A stretch of 48,087 nt of DNA from Haloferax massiliensis (lineage in GTDB: Archaea > Halobacteriota > Halobacteria > Halobacteriales > Haloferacaceae). The DNA lies in NCBI RefSeq assembly GCF_001368915.1, contig NZ_CSTE01000001.1:87546-135632 (forward strand). The letters run 5' to 3'. The position numbers and the translations under genes were made by a program. The notes below the pieces were generated by a model. The model was not told the DNA's origin, did no database searches, and saw only the letters and a list, made by a program, of their open reading frames with translations. Position 1 is the first letter of the stretch, and each line of letters opens with the position of its first letter. This document shows positions 7,730 through 15,833 of this stretch, in pieces.

Positions 7730-9553
7730 TTACCGCTCGGCCGTGAGCTGCCCCTGGCGTGGGAGCCACTCGCTTGGCCACTTGATTGCTCGGTCGTCGC
7801 TCCCCTCCGCCGGGACGTCCCACTCGTCGGTGGTGAGCCACGACTGTTCGAACTTCGCAACCAGTCCCAGTACTGGGAGGTTCTGGTTGTGGTGCCACGC
7901 GACACGTTTGATGAGTTCCTCCGTCGCGGCTCGGTCCTGCGTGGTCGAAATCTCCTGCACCACCGAGAGTGGGTCGATAGTCGTCTCGCCGCCGTCCATC
8001 CCGGGGACAGTCTGTTCGCCCTCCGGGAAGTTGTGACCGCCGTCGATGTCCGGGTTAGTGAGCTGCCAGCGGAGCGGGAAGTACGGGAACGACGACCGGG
8101 CACCACCGGGCATCCAGTAGAACGCGCCGATCTTGAAGTTGGATTCGATGTAGCCGCCGAAGAAGTCTCCCGTTGGCTTCTGGCTGATTTCGAAGTCGAA
8201 GCCGAACGCGTTCAACTGGTCGACGACAGTGTTCGTCGCCGTGGTCCAGTCCGTCCAGCCGGCGGGCGTGTAGTACGTCCCACCGAGGGTTCGACCGCTG
8301 CTGTGCGTCCACGTGCCATCTTCCTTCGAGTAGCCAGCCTCCCGAAGGAGAGACGCGGCTTTGTCTGTCTGAGACGCCGCCATGCCGTAACTCTCGAAGG
8401 TGTCGTACGCGTCACCGAGCCACGATTCCTGGTCGTCCGGGGCGATGCCAGTAACCTTCGGTGCGGGTGCTTTCGTTCGTGGCCCTGCATTCTCAACGAC
8501 CTGCTGGCGATTGATGACGTGAGCGACGGCTTGCCGGACGTTTCGCTTCCCGAAGTCGGGGTCGTCGTGATTGAACAGGACGCCGTACCCCCACTTCGCA
8601 GAGATGGTGACCTCTTCGACGGAGTCGGGGAAGTTGTTGACGATTTTCGGCGGCGCGAAGAGGCTCGTGACGAAGTCGAGTTCGCGGCCCATCAGACCCT
8701 GTTGGAGTGCGGTGTTGTCCGCCCGCGAGAGAAGCGAGATGCCCGCGAAGTTGACGTTATCAGCGCCGTAGTATTCGGGGTTCCTCGTGAGTTCCCACGA
8801 CTGCTTCGACTTCGACGCGACCGAGAAGGGACCGCTCGCGACCACGTCGCCTTCGTATTTGAACTGCTGGAGCGCCTCGGCGTCTTTGTCGAGGAACCGT
8901 TCGAAGGTCGGATGGTACGCGAACAGTCGGAGCGACCCGTTGGCGAGCGTGTGTTTGATGACCTCCGGGTTGGACGGTCGCTTGAGGTTGAGAACGACGG
9001 TCTTGTCGTCTTCGCCCCGTTCGACGCTCTCGGTGAAGTCCCAAAGCGACGTGTTCATCTTCTTCATCAGGCGGAACTGGGTCAGGACGTCACGCGCGGT
9101 CACGTCCTCGCCGGTATCCCACAGCAGGTCGTCCCGGAGCGTGAGCGTCACCGTCTGCCCGTCGATGGACCACGAGTCGAGCGCGGCTAACTCGAACTCA
9201 CCGGTCGAAAAGTTGTAGGCGGCGAACCGTTCGAAGACGAAGTTCCCTGCTCGTGGGTCGTAGTTCTGCGTCGCTTCCGGGTTCAGGTGGAGGTTCGTCG
9301 GGACGCCGTTGTTCGTGGCACCGACCATCTTCTTGTCGAGGACAGTCGCCCCACGCGTCTCGGAATCGTCACCGCCGGTCTCGCCTCCATTGGACCCGGT
9401 CGTGTCCCCGTTCGAGCCACCGTCGTCGGTCGTTCCCCCTCCGGTGGAAGCACCACTACACCCCGCAAGGGCTGCGATTCCGGTTGCACCGGTTAGTTCG
9501 ACGAAACTGCGCCGGCTAATCAAGTCGCTAAAGCGGCCAGTACTGTCTGACAT
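7730..9553 (-). CDS. ABC transporter solute-binding lipoprotein, family 5 (oligosaccharide or peptide)
   Basis: A 607-residue extracellular binding protein. The N-terminus MSDSTGRFSDLISRRSFVEL carries a twin-arginine motif (Arg14-Arg15). A hydrophobic core and lipobox ALAGC follow (Cys32), so it is a Tat-exported lipoprotein. A Gly/Ser/Thr/Asp-rich linker follows, then the SBP_bac_5 fold. The frame stays open upstream through the repeat region, but the start at 9553 is preferred because it gives the Tat signal at the N-terminus and lies about 30 bp after a minus-strand TATA (AATATTTATTAA, plus 9583-9595). It is first in the transporter operon and divergent from the beta-glucosidase, suggesting a beta-linked oligosaccharide. 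A peptide substrate is possible on family grounds. Confidence 0.88.
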   Translation of the reverse strand: MSDSTGRFSDLISRRSFVELTGATGIAALAGCSGASTGGGTTDDGGSNGDTTGSNGGETGGDDSETRGATVLDKKMVGATNNGVPTNLHLNPEATQNYDPRAGNFVFERFAAYNFSTGEFELAALDSWSIDGQTVTLTLRDDLLWDTGEDVTARDVLTQFRLMKKMNTSLWDFTESVERGEDDKTVVLNLKRPSNPEVIKHTLANGSLRLFAYHPTFERFLDKDAEALQQFKYEGDVVASGPFSVASKSKQSWELTRNPEYYGADNVNFAGISLLSRADNTALQQGLMGRELDFVTSLFAPPKIVNNFPDSVEEVTISAKWGYGVLFNHDDPDFGKRNVRQAVAHVINRQQVVENAGPRTKAPAPKVTGIAPDDQESWLGDAYDTFESYGMAASQTDKAASLLREAGYSKEDGTWTHSSGRTLGGTYYTPAGWTDWTTATNTVVDQLNAFGFDFEISQKPTGDFFGGYIESNFKIGAFYWMPGGARSSFPYFPLRWQLTNPDIDGGHNFPEGEQTVPGMDGGETTIDPLSVVQEISTTQDRAATEELIKRVAWHHNQNLPVLGLVAKFEQSWLTTDEWDVPAEGSDDRAIKWPSEWLPRQGQLTAER

Positions 9554-9572
9554 GACGTACTGATAACAAACC

Positions 9573-9605
9573 ACACCCATTGTTAATAAATATTTGGTTG
9601 GGTGT
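9573..9605. promoter_or_regulatory. Inverted repeat flanking the TATA box of the transporter operon
   Basis: ACACCCA (9573-9579) and TGGGTGT (9599-9605) are exact complements on either side of an AT-rich core (TTGTTAATAAATATTTGG) that holds the minus-strand TATA box. The placement suits a repressor or sugar-sensing regulator, plausibly the TrmB-like protein encoded downstream, but binding is inferred only. Confidence 0.35.
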
Positions 9606-9654
9606 AGCAGTTGTCTGCGGTAACACTTCTCCCAAGAGGGCCACACCGAACACG

Positions 9655-9738
9655 TCGGAGTCGGATTCGGATTCGGAGTCGGATTCGGATTCGGAGTCGG
9701 ATTCGGATTCGGAGTCGGATTCGGATTCGGAGTCGGAG
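9655..9738. repeat. Tandem hexamer repeat, (TCGGAK)14, organised as four 18-bp units
   Basis: Fourteen successive hexamers TCGGAG or TCGGAT. Bases 9661-9732 are four exact copies of TCGGATTCGGATTCGGAG, flanked by one TCGGAG on each side. It lies between the divergent binding-protein and beta-glucosidase promoters. In one plus frame it would encode Ser-Asp/Ser-Glu repeats, but no gene uses that frame convincingly. Copy number may vary between strains by slippage. Confidence 0.9.
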
Positions 9739-9807
9739 AACGCGGCACGGTCACGCTCTCGTCGCGAAACACGGCCGCCTGAGCGGCGCTACTCATGCGT
9801 TGGCAAA

Positions 9808-9817
9808 TGTATAAGTA
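9808..9817 (+). promoter_or_regulatory. TATA box of the GH3 beta-glucosidase gene
   Basis: TGTATAAGTA is centred about 27 bp before the ATG at 9840, which fits a leaderless transcript. Confidence 0.55.
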
Positions 9818-9839
9818 GTAGCGGCTTTCTCTTCGCCGT

Positions 9840-12071
9840 ATGCAGTCAGAAAGCAAGCACCCCCCTTACAGAGATGAGACTCTCCCGACCGACAAGCGCA
9901 TCGAGGACCTTCTCGACCGAATGACGGTCGAAGAGAAAGTCGGGCAACTCGTCGGCACGTGGGCGGGAGAGCTCGACGAGTTCAAATCGGTCGAAACGGT
10001 CGAAGACGAAATCGTCGAATCCGGAGTCGGCGCTGTCGCGTCGTTCGGATGGGCCGGGGCGCTCGACTCTCGAATCGACGACGTGGTCGAGACGGTCAAC
10101 CACCTGCAAGAAGTCGCGCTGTCGAAGACCCGACTCGGCGTCCCGCTGTTGTTCAACGTGGATGCTGTCCACGGTCACGCGTACGTCGCCGAAGGGACGG
10201 CGTTCCCGAACGGACTCGGGATGGCGGCAACGTGGGACGAAGACTGCGTCGAGAGCGCAGCAGCGGTCACTGCAACCGAAGTCCGAAAATCGGGGGCACA
10301 GCAGAACTACTCGCCCACGTGTGACGTTGCCCGAGAGCCGCGGTGGGGTCGCACCTTCGAGACGTTCGGCGAGAGTCCATTCTTGTGCGGGCGGATGGCA
10401 GGTGCGATGGTACGTGGATACCAGGGCGACGGTCTCGACGACCCCAACTCCGTGGCGGCAACCGCGAAGCACTTCCCGGCCTATAGCGAGCCCGCACGGG
10501 GGGAGGATACTGCCCCCGTCGAAGTGTCCTCGTACCTCCTTCGAAACGTCTTCTTACCGTCGTTCGTCGACGCGATCGACGAGGGCGTCGCGTCCGTTAT
10601 GCCCTGCTACAGCGCGATCGACGGGAAACCCGCACACGGCTCACGCGAATATCTCACGGAGCTTCTGCGAGGGAAACTCGGATTCGATGGAACCGTCGTC
10701 TCTGATTGGAACGGGGTCCGGATGCTCCACGAAGACCACCACGTCGCGAGCGACCACCGCGAGTCGGTCCGGATGACCCGCAACGCTGGACTCGATGTCG
10801 CGTCAGTCGATGCGGTCGCGCACGCGGACCATCTCGTGTCGCTCGTCGAAGCGGGGGCGGTCGCAGAGCACGCCCTCGACGAGAGCGTCAGGCGCGTCCT
10901 CGACCTCAAATTCCGGCTCGGGCTCTTCGAAGACGCGTTCGTCGATGCGAACGAGGCGCGGGACGTCGTCGGTGCCGATGCCCATCGGGCCGACGCGTTA
11001 GCGACCGCGCGGAAGTCGATGACGCTCCTGCAGAACGACGACACGCTCCCGTTGGACCCCGGTGCCGACGTTCTCGTCGCTGGACCGAACGCAGACACCC
11101 CCGTTCACCAACTCGGTGGCTGGAGCGTCCCCGACGAAGCGGGCACCGACGTCATCACAATCAAAGACGGAATCGAATCCGTGTGCGATGGGACGGTGAC
11201 CTACGAGCGGGGGACGACGATAACCGAAGCAGACGATATCGACGCCGCGGTCGAAGCCGCGAAGGATGCGGACGTCGCGGTGGTCGCCGTCGGAGAAAAC
11301 TGGTATATCCACGAGTTCGGGCCGACCGCGGAGAGCGGTACCGCTCCCGACGAGTTTCCGAACCGAACCACGCTCGAACTCCCCGATGCGCAGCGCGAGC
11401 TCGTGACAGCGTTACACGAGACGGGGACGCCCGTCGTTGGCGTCCTCGTCACCGGTCGACCGCTGGCCGTGGAGTGGATGGCGGAGAATCTTCCCTCGCT
11501 GCTGCTGGCGTACTACCCGGGGACGATGGGTGGTCAAGCCGTCGCGGAGACGCTCTTCGGGGCGTGCGACCCCGGCGGGCGGTTACCGATTTCGTTCCCT
11601 CGGTCCGCGAGTCACCTTCCGACTCGGTTCAATCACTTCTCGCATCCGGCACCGATCGGTCCCGACGAGCATCTCCCGTCGTACGACCCGCTCTTCGAAT
11701 TCGGTCACGGGCTGAGTTATACTGCGTTCGAGTTCGGCTCGATGACCGTGACGAACGAACGGATTTCACCCCACGGGACCACGACAGTCGAACTCCCCGT
11801 GGAGAACGTCGGGGACCGACGCGGTTCGACCGTCGTGCAGGTGTACGTCACCGACCAGGCCGGAACGCGCGTAACCCCCGTCAGGGAACTCTGTGGATTC
11901 GAGCGCGTCTCGCTCGACCCCGGCGTCACGGAGACGGTATCGGTCCCCATCGATGCGGCATCGATCGGGCGCGTCGACGAAACTGGGAGGGTGTCGGCGG
12001 TTCCGGGTGAGTACACCCTTCGTGTCGGCGAGCAAGACGTCACGATTACCGTCGAACCGAAATCCAACTGA
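9840..12071 (+). CDS. Glycoside hydrolase family 3 beta-glucosidase
   Basis: A 743-residue enzyme expected to release terminal glucose (or xylose) from beta-linked oligosaccharides. The N-terminal (beta/alpha)8 domain includes VDAVHGHAYVAEGTAFPNGLG and KHFPAYS. The catalytic nucleophile is Asp289 in VVSDWNG. The alpha/beta sandwich domain follows (SMTLLQNDDTLPL...VLVAGPNAD), with the acid/base region around WYIHEFGPTAESG. A fibronectin-III-like C-terminal domain closes it (ELPVENVGDRRGSTVVQVYV). No signal peptide is visible, so it should act in the cytoplasm on sugars imported by the divergently encoded porter. GH3 also contains beta-xylosidases and N-acetylglucosaminidases, so specificity is not certain. 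Confidence 0.93.
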   Translation: MQSESKHPPYRDETLPTDKRIEDLLDRMTVEEKVGQLVGTWAGELDEFKSVETVEDEIVESGVGAVASFGWAGALDSRIDDVVETVNHLQEVALSKTRLGVPLLFNVDAVHGHAYVAEGTAFPNGLGMAATWDEDCVESAAAVTATEVRKSGAQQNYSPTCDVAREPRWGRTFETFGESPFLCGRMAGAMVRGYQGDGLDDPNSVAATAKHFPAYSEPARGEDTAPVEVSSYLLRNVFLPSFVDAIDEGVASVMPCYSAIDGKPAHGSREYLTELLRGKLGFDGTVVSDWNGVRMLHEDHHVASDHRESVRMTRNAGLDVASVDAVAHADHLVSLVEAGAVAEHALDESVRRVLDLKFRLGLFEDAFVDANEARDVVGADAHRADALATARKSMTLLQNDDTLPLDPGADVLVAGPNADTPVHQLGGWSVPDEAGTDVITIKDGIESVCDGTVTYERGTTITEADDIDAAVEAAKDADVAVVAVGENWYIHEFGPTAESGTAPDEFPNRTTLELPDAQRELVTALHETGTPVVGVLVTGRPLAVEWMAENLPSLLLAYYPGTMGGQAVAETLFGACDPGGRLPISFPRSASHLPTRFNHFSHPAPIGPDEHLPSYDPLFEFGHGLSYTAFEFGSMTVTNERISPHGTTTVELPVENVGDRRGSTVVQVYVTDQAGTRVTPVRELCGFERVSLDPGVTETVSVPIDAASIGRVDETGRVSAVPGEYTLRVGEQDVTITVEPKSN

Positions 12072-12094
12072 CCGACCCCGTCGCGGACTGAGGA

Positions 12095-12116
12095 CCCCGT
12101 TTCGAGCGGGGTTTCG
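12095..12116 (+). terminator. Probable terminator of the beta-glucosidase gene
   Basis: ACCCCG (12095-12100) and CGGGGT (12108-12113) form a 6-bp stem with a 7-nt loop, followed by TTTC. It starts 24 bp after the stop codon. Confidence 0.4.
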
Positions 12117-12631
12117 GCGGCGATATTCCTCCCGGCGGCGCTCCGTGGAGAGAGCCCCGCCAACACGTGTCCTCCCGCTCGACGCTACGGCGAGAACAGA
12201 CACGGAGCTGTCTCCTGTTGAGCCGTCGCCCCGTGTTTCGTGAAGCTCTCACGGACGACCTTCGAGCCGTCGTTCGGTATCCTGCGGGGAGCTATTGTCT
12301 GACATTCGGCCACATGCAACACACATATCTCACCCATCAGGTCATATCAATTATAGATTGAGAAAACAAATCAGCTGAGAATAAGGTTGTCGAGAATTCT
12401 TTCCTCCCTAAAATCGACATTAGAGCGGATGGAAATCGATTTTCTGTTTCAACTAGTCCCATGAGGTAAGATGCCGAACACGAGCAGATTTTCTGTATAG
12501 GACGATGAAAAATAAGTTCGCCGACATCCTAAACCCCTTCTGGAGGGCTTCTAACGGCGTGTCTGGGAGTGACGGCAGAATCGATTCGATTCTCGGTCGG
12601 TACACGGAGTCTCGTCACCGGCTTAGCTATC

Positions 12632-12645
12632 ATACTCTAGAGTAT
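12632..12645. promoter_or_regulatory. Perfect 14-bp palindrome overlapping a TATA-like string
   Basis: ATACTCTAGAGTAT is self-complementary, and its right end runs into TATTTATGG, a good haloarchaeal TATA element. The TACT...GAGTA halves resemble the half-sites described for haloarchaeal TrmB, although the spacing is shorter. No gene starts directly downstream; the TrmB-like ORF begins 420 bp away. Confidence 0.35.
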
Positions 12646-13066
12646 TTATGGGGCGGGACCGACGCATCTATTACAAAATTACTGCCGTAATGTCCGGCGG
12701 TGCCCTCCGTTCGTAGCGTTCCCTCAAGAGAGATCGGGGACAGTCACTCGGCAGTTGACTCGTGGTTCGAGACAGGCATCGTACGTTCGACTGGCCTGGG
12801 TGAGTCGTGATCTCGGGAGCGGTGTCTCTGACGGGTCCCGGATGTAGTATATCGCCCACCAACGACGTCCGAAGAAGTGACAGATGTTCAACTATTACTG
12901 AGAAATCCGAACGGTGAACTGTTCGCGGGCGACGGCAGTCGCTTTGAGGCGGTCGAAATCCCCCACACAGGCGTCTTACCACGTCCCGGTCGAACGCAAG
13001 CGACCCCCCGAGCCGGGGTCGGGCATCAGCGAAGTATTCATTGTGAACGATTGTGTGGGTGCGGGT

Positions 13067-14164
13067 ATGGACCGCGAAACGCTGACGAAAGCCCTCGAAT
13101 ACGCGGACCTCACGTCGTACCAAGCTGACGCCTATCTCACACTCCTCAAGATGGGCGTCTCACCTGCTATCGAGGTGGGCCGTGAGAGCGCGGTCCCCGT
13201 CTCGCAAGTGTACGACGTTCTCCGGGGCCTCGAATCGAAGGGATACGTCGAAACGATCGAACGAGAGAAACTGTACGTCCAGCCGTGCGACCCGGAGGCG
13301 GCGATGGCGGACCTAGAGTCCAGGGGTGAACTCCTCCACGATGCCGCCGAAGCGGTCCGCGAGCGGTACCGAACTCCCGAGCGGATGGACGCCCGAGTCG
13401 GCGTCACCAAGCGTGTCGACACAGCAGTCGAGAACGCACAGGACCTCATCGACGACGCAGAAACCGTCGTGGAGGTCGCCGGGTCGTTCGAACAGCTCCA
13501 GTCGCTTTCCCCGGCGCTTCGAGAGGCCCGCGACCGAGGTGTCGTCGTCCGTGCGTCCGTCTACATCGACCGGGGTGATGAACCACCCGCAGCGTTCGAC
13601 CCGAGTGGGGTGCTCTCAGAGCTTCGCGTGTGTACCATTCCGGGACCGCTCCTCGTCGTCATCGACCGAAACCGGACGTGTTTCGGACCGAACACGCGCT
13701 CCGACGAAGACTACGGCGTCCTCGTCTACGACCGTATCCTGCCGTTTGTCTTTCACTGGTTCTTCCTCACCTGCCTGTGGAACCTCTACCCGACCGTCTA
13801 CCTCGACGCCGAAGATCAGTTCACCTACGTCACCATCGAAGAGTTCATTCGGGATATCGTCCCGCTTTGGGAAAGCGGGTTCGAACTCGGGGTCACTGTC
13901 GAAGGTGTCGACCTCGCGGATGGAGGAGAGACGACTGTCGAAGGGAGCGTCGCCGACATCTCGTTCTACGGAGACGAGCGACCGCCGTCGCGATTGGCAC
14001 TGTCCGACCTGGGAGCGTACAAGAACCTCACGCTCGATACGGGCGATGAAACGGCCGTCGTCGGCGGGTGGGGCGCTGTCTTGGAAGACATGGAGATACG
14101 GACGATTACCTTGGAGCGTGTCGACATCGGAGAGACACCGTTCACCCACGAGAGACGGGACTGA
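13067..14164 (+). CDS. TrmB-family sugar-sensing transcriptional regulator
   Basis: A 365-residue DNA-binding regulator. The N-terminal winged helix covers about residues 1-75 (LTSYQADAYLTLLKMG, VPVSQVYDVLRGLESKGYVE), the TrmB-type HTH. A helical linker follows, then a PLD-like sensor domain (VVEVAGSFEQLQSLSPALREA, GVVVRASVYIDRG) and a C-terminal beta-rich effector domain. I use the ATG at 13067 because the codons upstream are poor and an AT-rich element lies about 30 bp before it. TrmB proteins bind sugars and control sugar transport and gluconeogenic genes. Its place beside the beta-glucosidase and Opp-type importer makes those genes the likely targets. fbp, 11 kb upstream, is a more speculative one. 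Confidence 0.85.
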   Translation: MDRETLTKALEYADLTSYQADAYLTLLKMGVSPAIEVGRESAVPVSQVYDVLRGLESKGYVETIEREKLYVQPCDPEAAMADLESRGELLHDAAEAVRERYRTPERMDARVGVTKRVDTAVENAQDLIDDAETVVEVAGSFEQLQSLSPALREARDRGVVVRASVYIDRGDEPPAAFDPSGVLSELRVCTIPGPLLVVIDRNRTCFGPNTRSDEDYGVLVYDRILPFVFHWFFLTCLWNLYPTVYLDAEDQFTYVTIEEFIRDIVPLWESGFELGVTVEGVDLADGGETTVEGSVADISFYGDERPPSRLALSDLGAYKNLTLDTGDETAVVGGWGAVLEDMEIRTITLERVDIGETPFTHERRD

Positions 14165-14403
14165 CGGTTCAGTTCTTCCCCCTTCGAGCGGCGGACGACG
14201 GCCGCGGGACGGCTCTTCGAATCACAACACCGACAGTGTTCAAACACATGATATTTTCGAAGATGGTGCGAGGATTATCCCCGGTGTAACGGTCGGGACG
14301 ACGGTCAGAGCACCGAATCGCCCGACCGAACACCCTGAAATCGAGAGAGATGCCACAAAAGATTACGGGCATATCTGTGTCATGGCCGTCGGGGGTTGGC
14401 GGT

Positions 14404-15222
14404 TCAGTCGAAGCGCCCGGCGTTGGAACTCCGCGCCGCCATGTTCATGTTCACCTCGATGATGTTGGCCGTGCTCGTGACCATCTCGGGGATGGTGTCG
14501 CGGAACTGCTCGCCTTTGATGCGACTCGTCGGCCCCGAGACGCTCAGCGCGCCGAGGACGGTGCCGTTGCGGTCTCGAATCGGCGCGCCGACCGCGCGGA
14601 GGCCCTCGATTTCCTCCTCGTCGTTGCAGGCGTATCCCCGCTCCCGAATGGCGTCGAGTTCGTCGAACAGCGCGTCGCGGTCGGTGATGGTCGCGTCGGT
14701 CTTCGCCGGCAGGCCGTGTTGGTCGACGATTTCCCCGACCCGACTGCGCGGGAGGAACGCGAGGATGGCCTTCCCGGTCGACGACGCGTGGAGGTTGTCC
14801 GGGCGCTGAATCTTCGAGCGCTGGTACTGGCTGCCGACCGCGCGCTCGCCGCGCACCTTGAGCAGACTGATGCGCAGGCCGTGCTGTTCGGTCGAGAGGT
14901 GGGCGTACTCGCCGGTCTTCTCCGCGAGCGCCTCGACTTCCTCCTTGCCGACCTGGTAGAGTATCTGCTGGTTGCGCACGTACTCGCCCAGAAGCAGGAA
15001 CTGGAGGCTAAGATGGTAGCTGTCGCCGTCCTTGGCGACGAGGTTGTTCTTCCGCAGGGTCGCGAGGTGGTTGTACACCGTGGACTTCGAGAGGTCCAGG
15101 TAGTCGACTAACTCGGCGACGCGCGCCCCGTTCAACTCTTCGAGCGCCCGGACGACGCTGACCGCCGTGTCCACCGTGCTCAGCGTGCGGGACGGCGCAT
15201 CGGTGTTGGGGTTCTCGGGCAT
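14404..15222 (-). CDS. IclR-family transcriptional regulator (module 3)
   Basis: A 272-residue regulator. The winged HTH is at about residues 18-80 (LSTVDTAVSVVRALEELNGARVAELVDYLDLSKSTVYNHLATL). The IclR effector domain includes LHASSTGKAILAFLP, RERGYACNDEEEIEGLRAVGAPI and TVLGALSVSGP. The ATG at 15222 is preferred over an in-frame ATG at 15249 because the minus-strand TATA-like AAGATATTCGG (about 15258-15268) would place the transcript start between them. It lies on the same strand as, and downstream of, the two M20 hydrolase genes, whose substrate pathway it probably controls. One of three IclR paralogues in the window. Confidence 0.9.
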   Translation of the reverse strand: MPENPNTDAPSRTLSTVDTAVSVVRALEELNGARVAELVDYLDLSKSTVYNHLATLRKNNLVAKDGDSYHLSLQFLLLGEYVRNQQILYQVGKEEVEALAEKTGEYAHLSTEQHGLRISLLKVRGERAVGSQYQRSKIQRPDNLHASSTGKAILAFLPRSRVGEIVDQHGLPAKTDATITDRDALFDELDAIRERGYACNDEEEIEGLRAVGAPIRDRNGTVLGALSVSGPTSRIKGEQFRDTIPEMVTSTANIIEVNMNMAARSSNAGRFD

Positions 15223-15249
15223 GCTACGAGAACGTCCATCTGGTGTCAT

Positions 15250-15833
15250 AGCTGTTCCGAATATCTTGCAATCGAAATGGGATGAGGGAAATCGGTGTTG
15301 AGACCGGGGCTCGAAGCGGATATCACTCGATAATTGTCCAGCAAGCGACGGGGCCGTGAGACGACCGGGTCCCGACTTGCGTGAACGAGCGCGCGACCCG
15401 TGACGCACCCGAAGCGACGCCCGTCGCTCGAACCCCATTGATTGCCAGATACGCGGAATCAGCGTCGCCCTCGATATCCGGCCGCTCGGCGGCGCTGTTC
15501 GCGGTCGCACCGCACACGTCCCGGAGAGTCGTTGTATTTGATGACAACGCCCGGGACAGAGCGAGTAGCCGCAGGTTTCGCGGGGGGAACTCGATAACTC
15601 TCGGGGCGAGGGTTCGACCGGAGCGGCACGGAAAGCCGCGGTTCGCGTTCGAGCGCGCCCCAGACGCTGGTACACGAGCGTCCGCCCGCGACACGGGCTG
15701 ACCCAGTGTCGCGTGTTACATATCGAGACAGGTGCCGCGGTCGCGACGAAACCGCGGTAGAGACGCAAATATGGCCGTGAAATGTGTGAAAACGGAGAAC
15801 TAGTTCACGACGAGGCGGGCCGCCGGCCGCGGC
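15250..15833. other. Gap between amidohydrolase and IclR genes
   Basis: The part next to 15249 holds the IclR promoter. The rest is GC-rich with no frame of convincing protein composition on either strand and no clear repeat. I see nothing else in it. Confidence 0.4.

Larger units (their letters stand above)
12072..13066. other. Gap between beta-glucosidase and TrmB-like gene
   Basis: After a hairpin at 12095-12113 the gap becomes AT-rich from about 12290 to 12680. It holds AAATCGATTT (12432-12441) and a perfect 14-bp palindrome at 12632-12645, but no protein of recognisable composition. A 61-codon frame at 12505-12690 is too weak to call. A TATA-like AGTATTCATT about 30 bp before 13067 probably serves the regulator. 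Confidence 0.4.

Noticed and set aside
9655..9738. Hexamer array as a CRISPR
   Set aside because: There are no unique spacers; the units are directly contiguous, so it is a simple tandem repeat.
7730..9856. Longer binding-protein start at 9856 including the hexamer repeat as coding
   Set aside because: It would bury the Tat signal and lipobox about 100 residues inside, overlap the beta-glucosidase start and cover both promoters.
12505..12690. 61-codon frame starting MKNKFADILNPFWRASNG
   Set aside because: The only TATA-like string (CTGTATAGG) is about 10 bp from the ATG, and the frame runs through the palindrome/TATA element at 12632-12651. No family resemblance; left as possible but unsupported.
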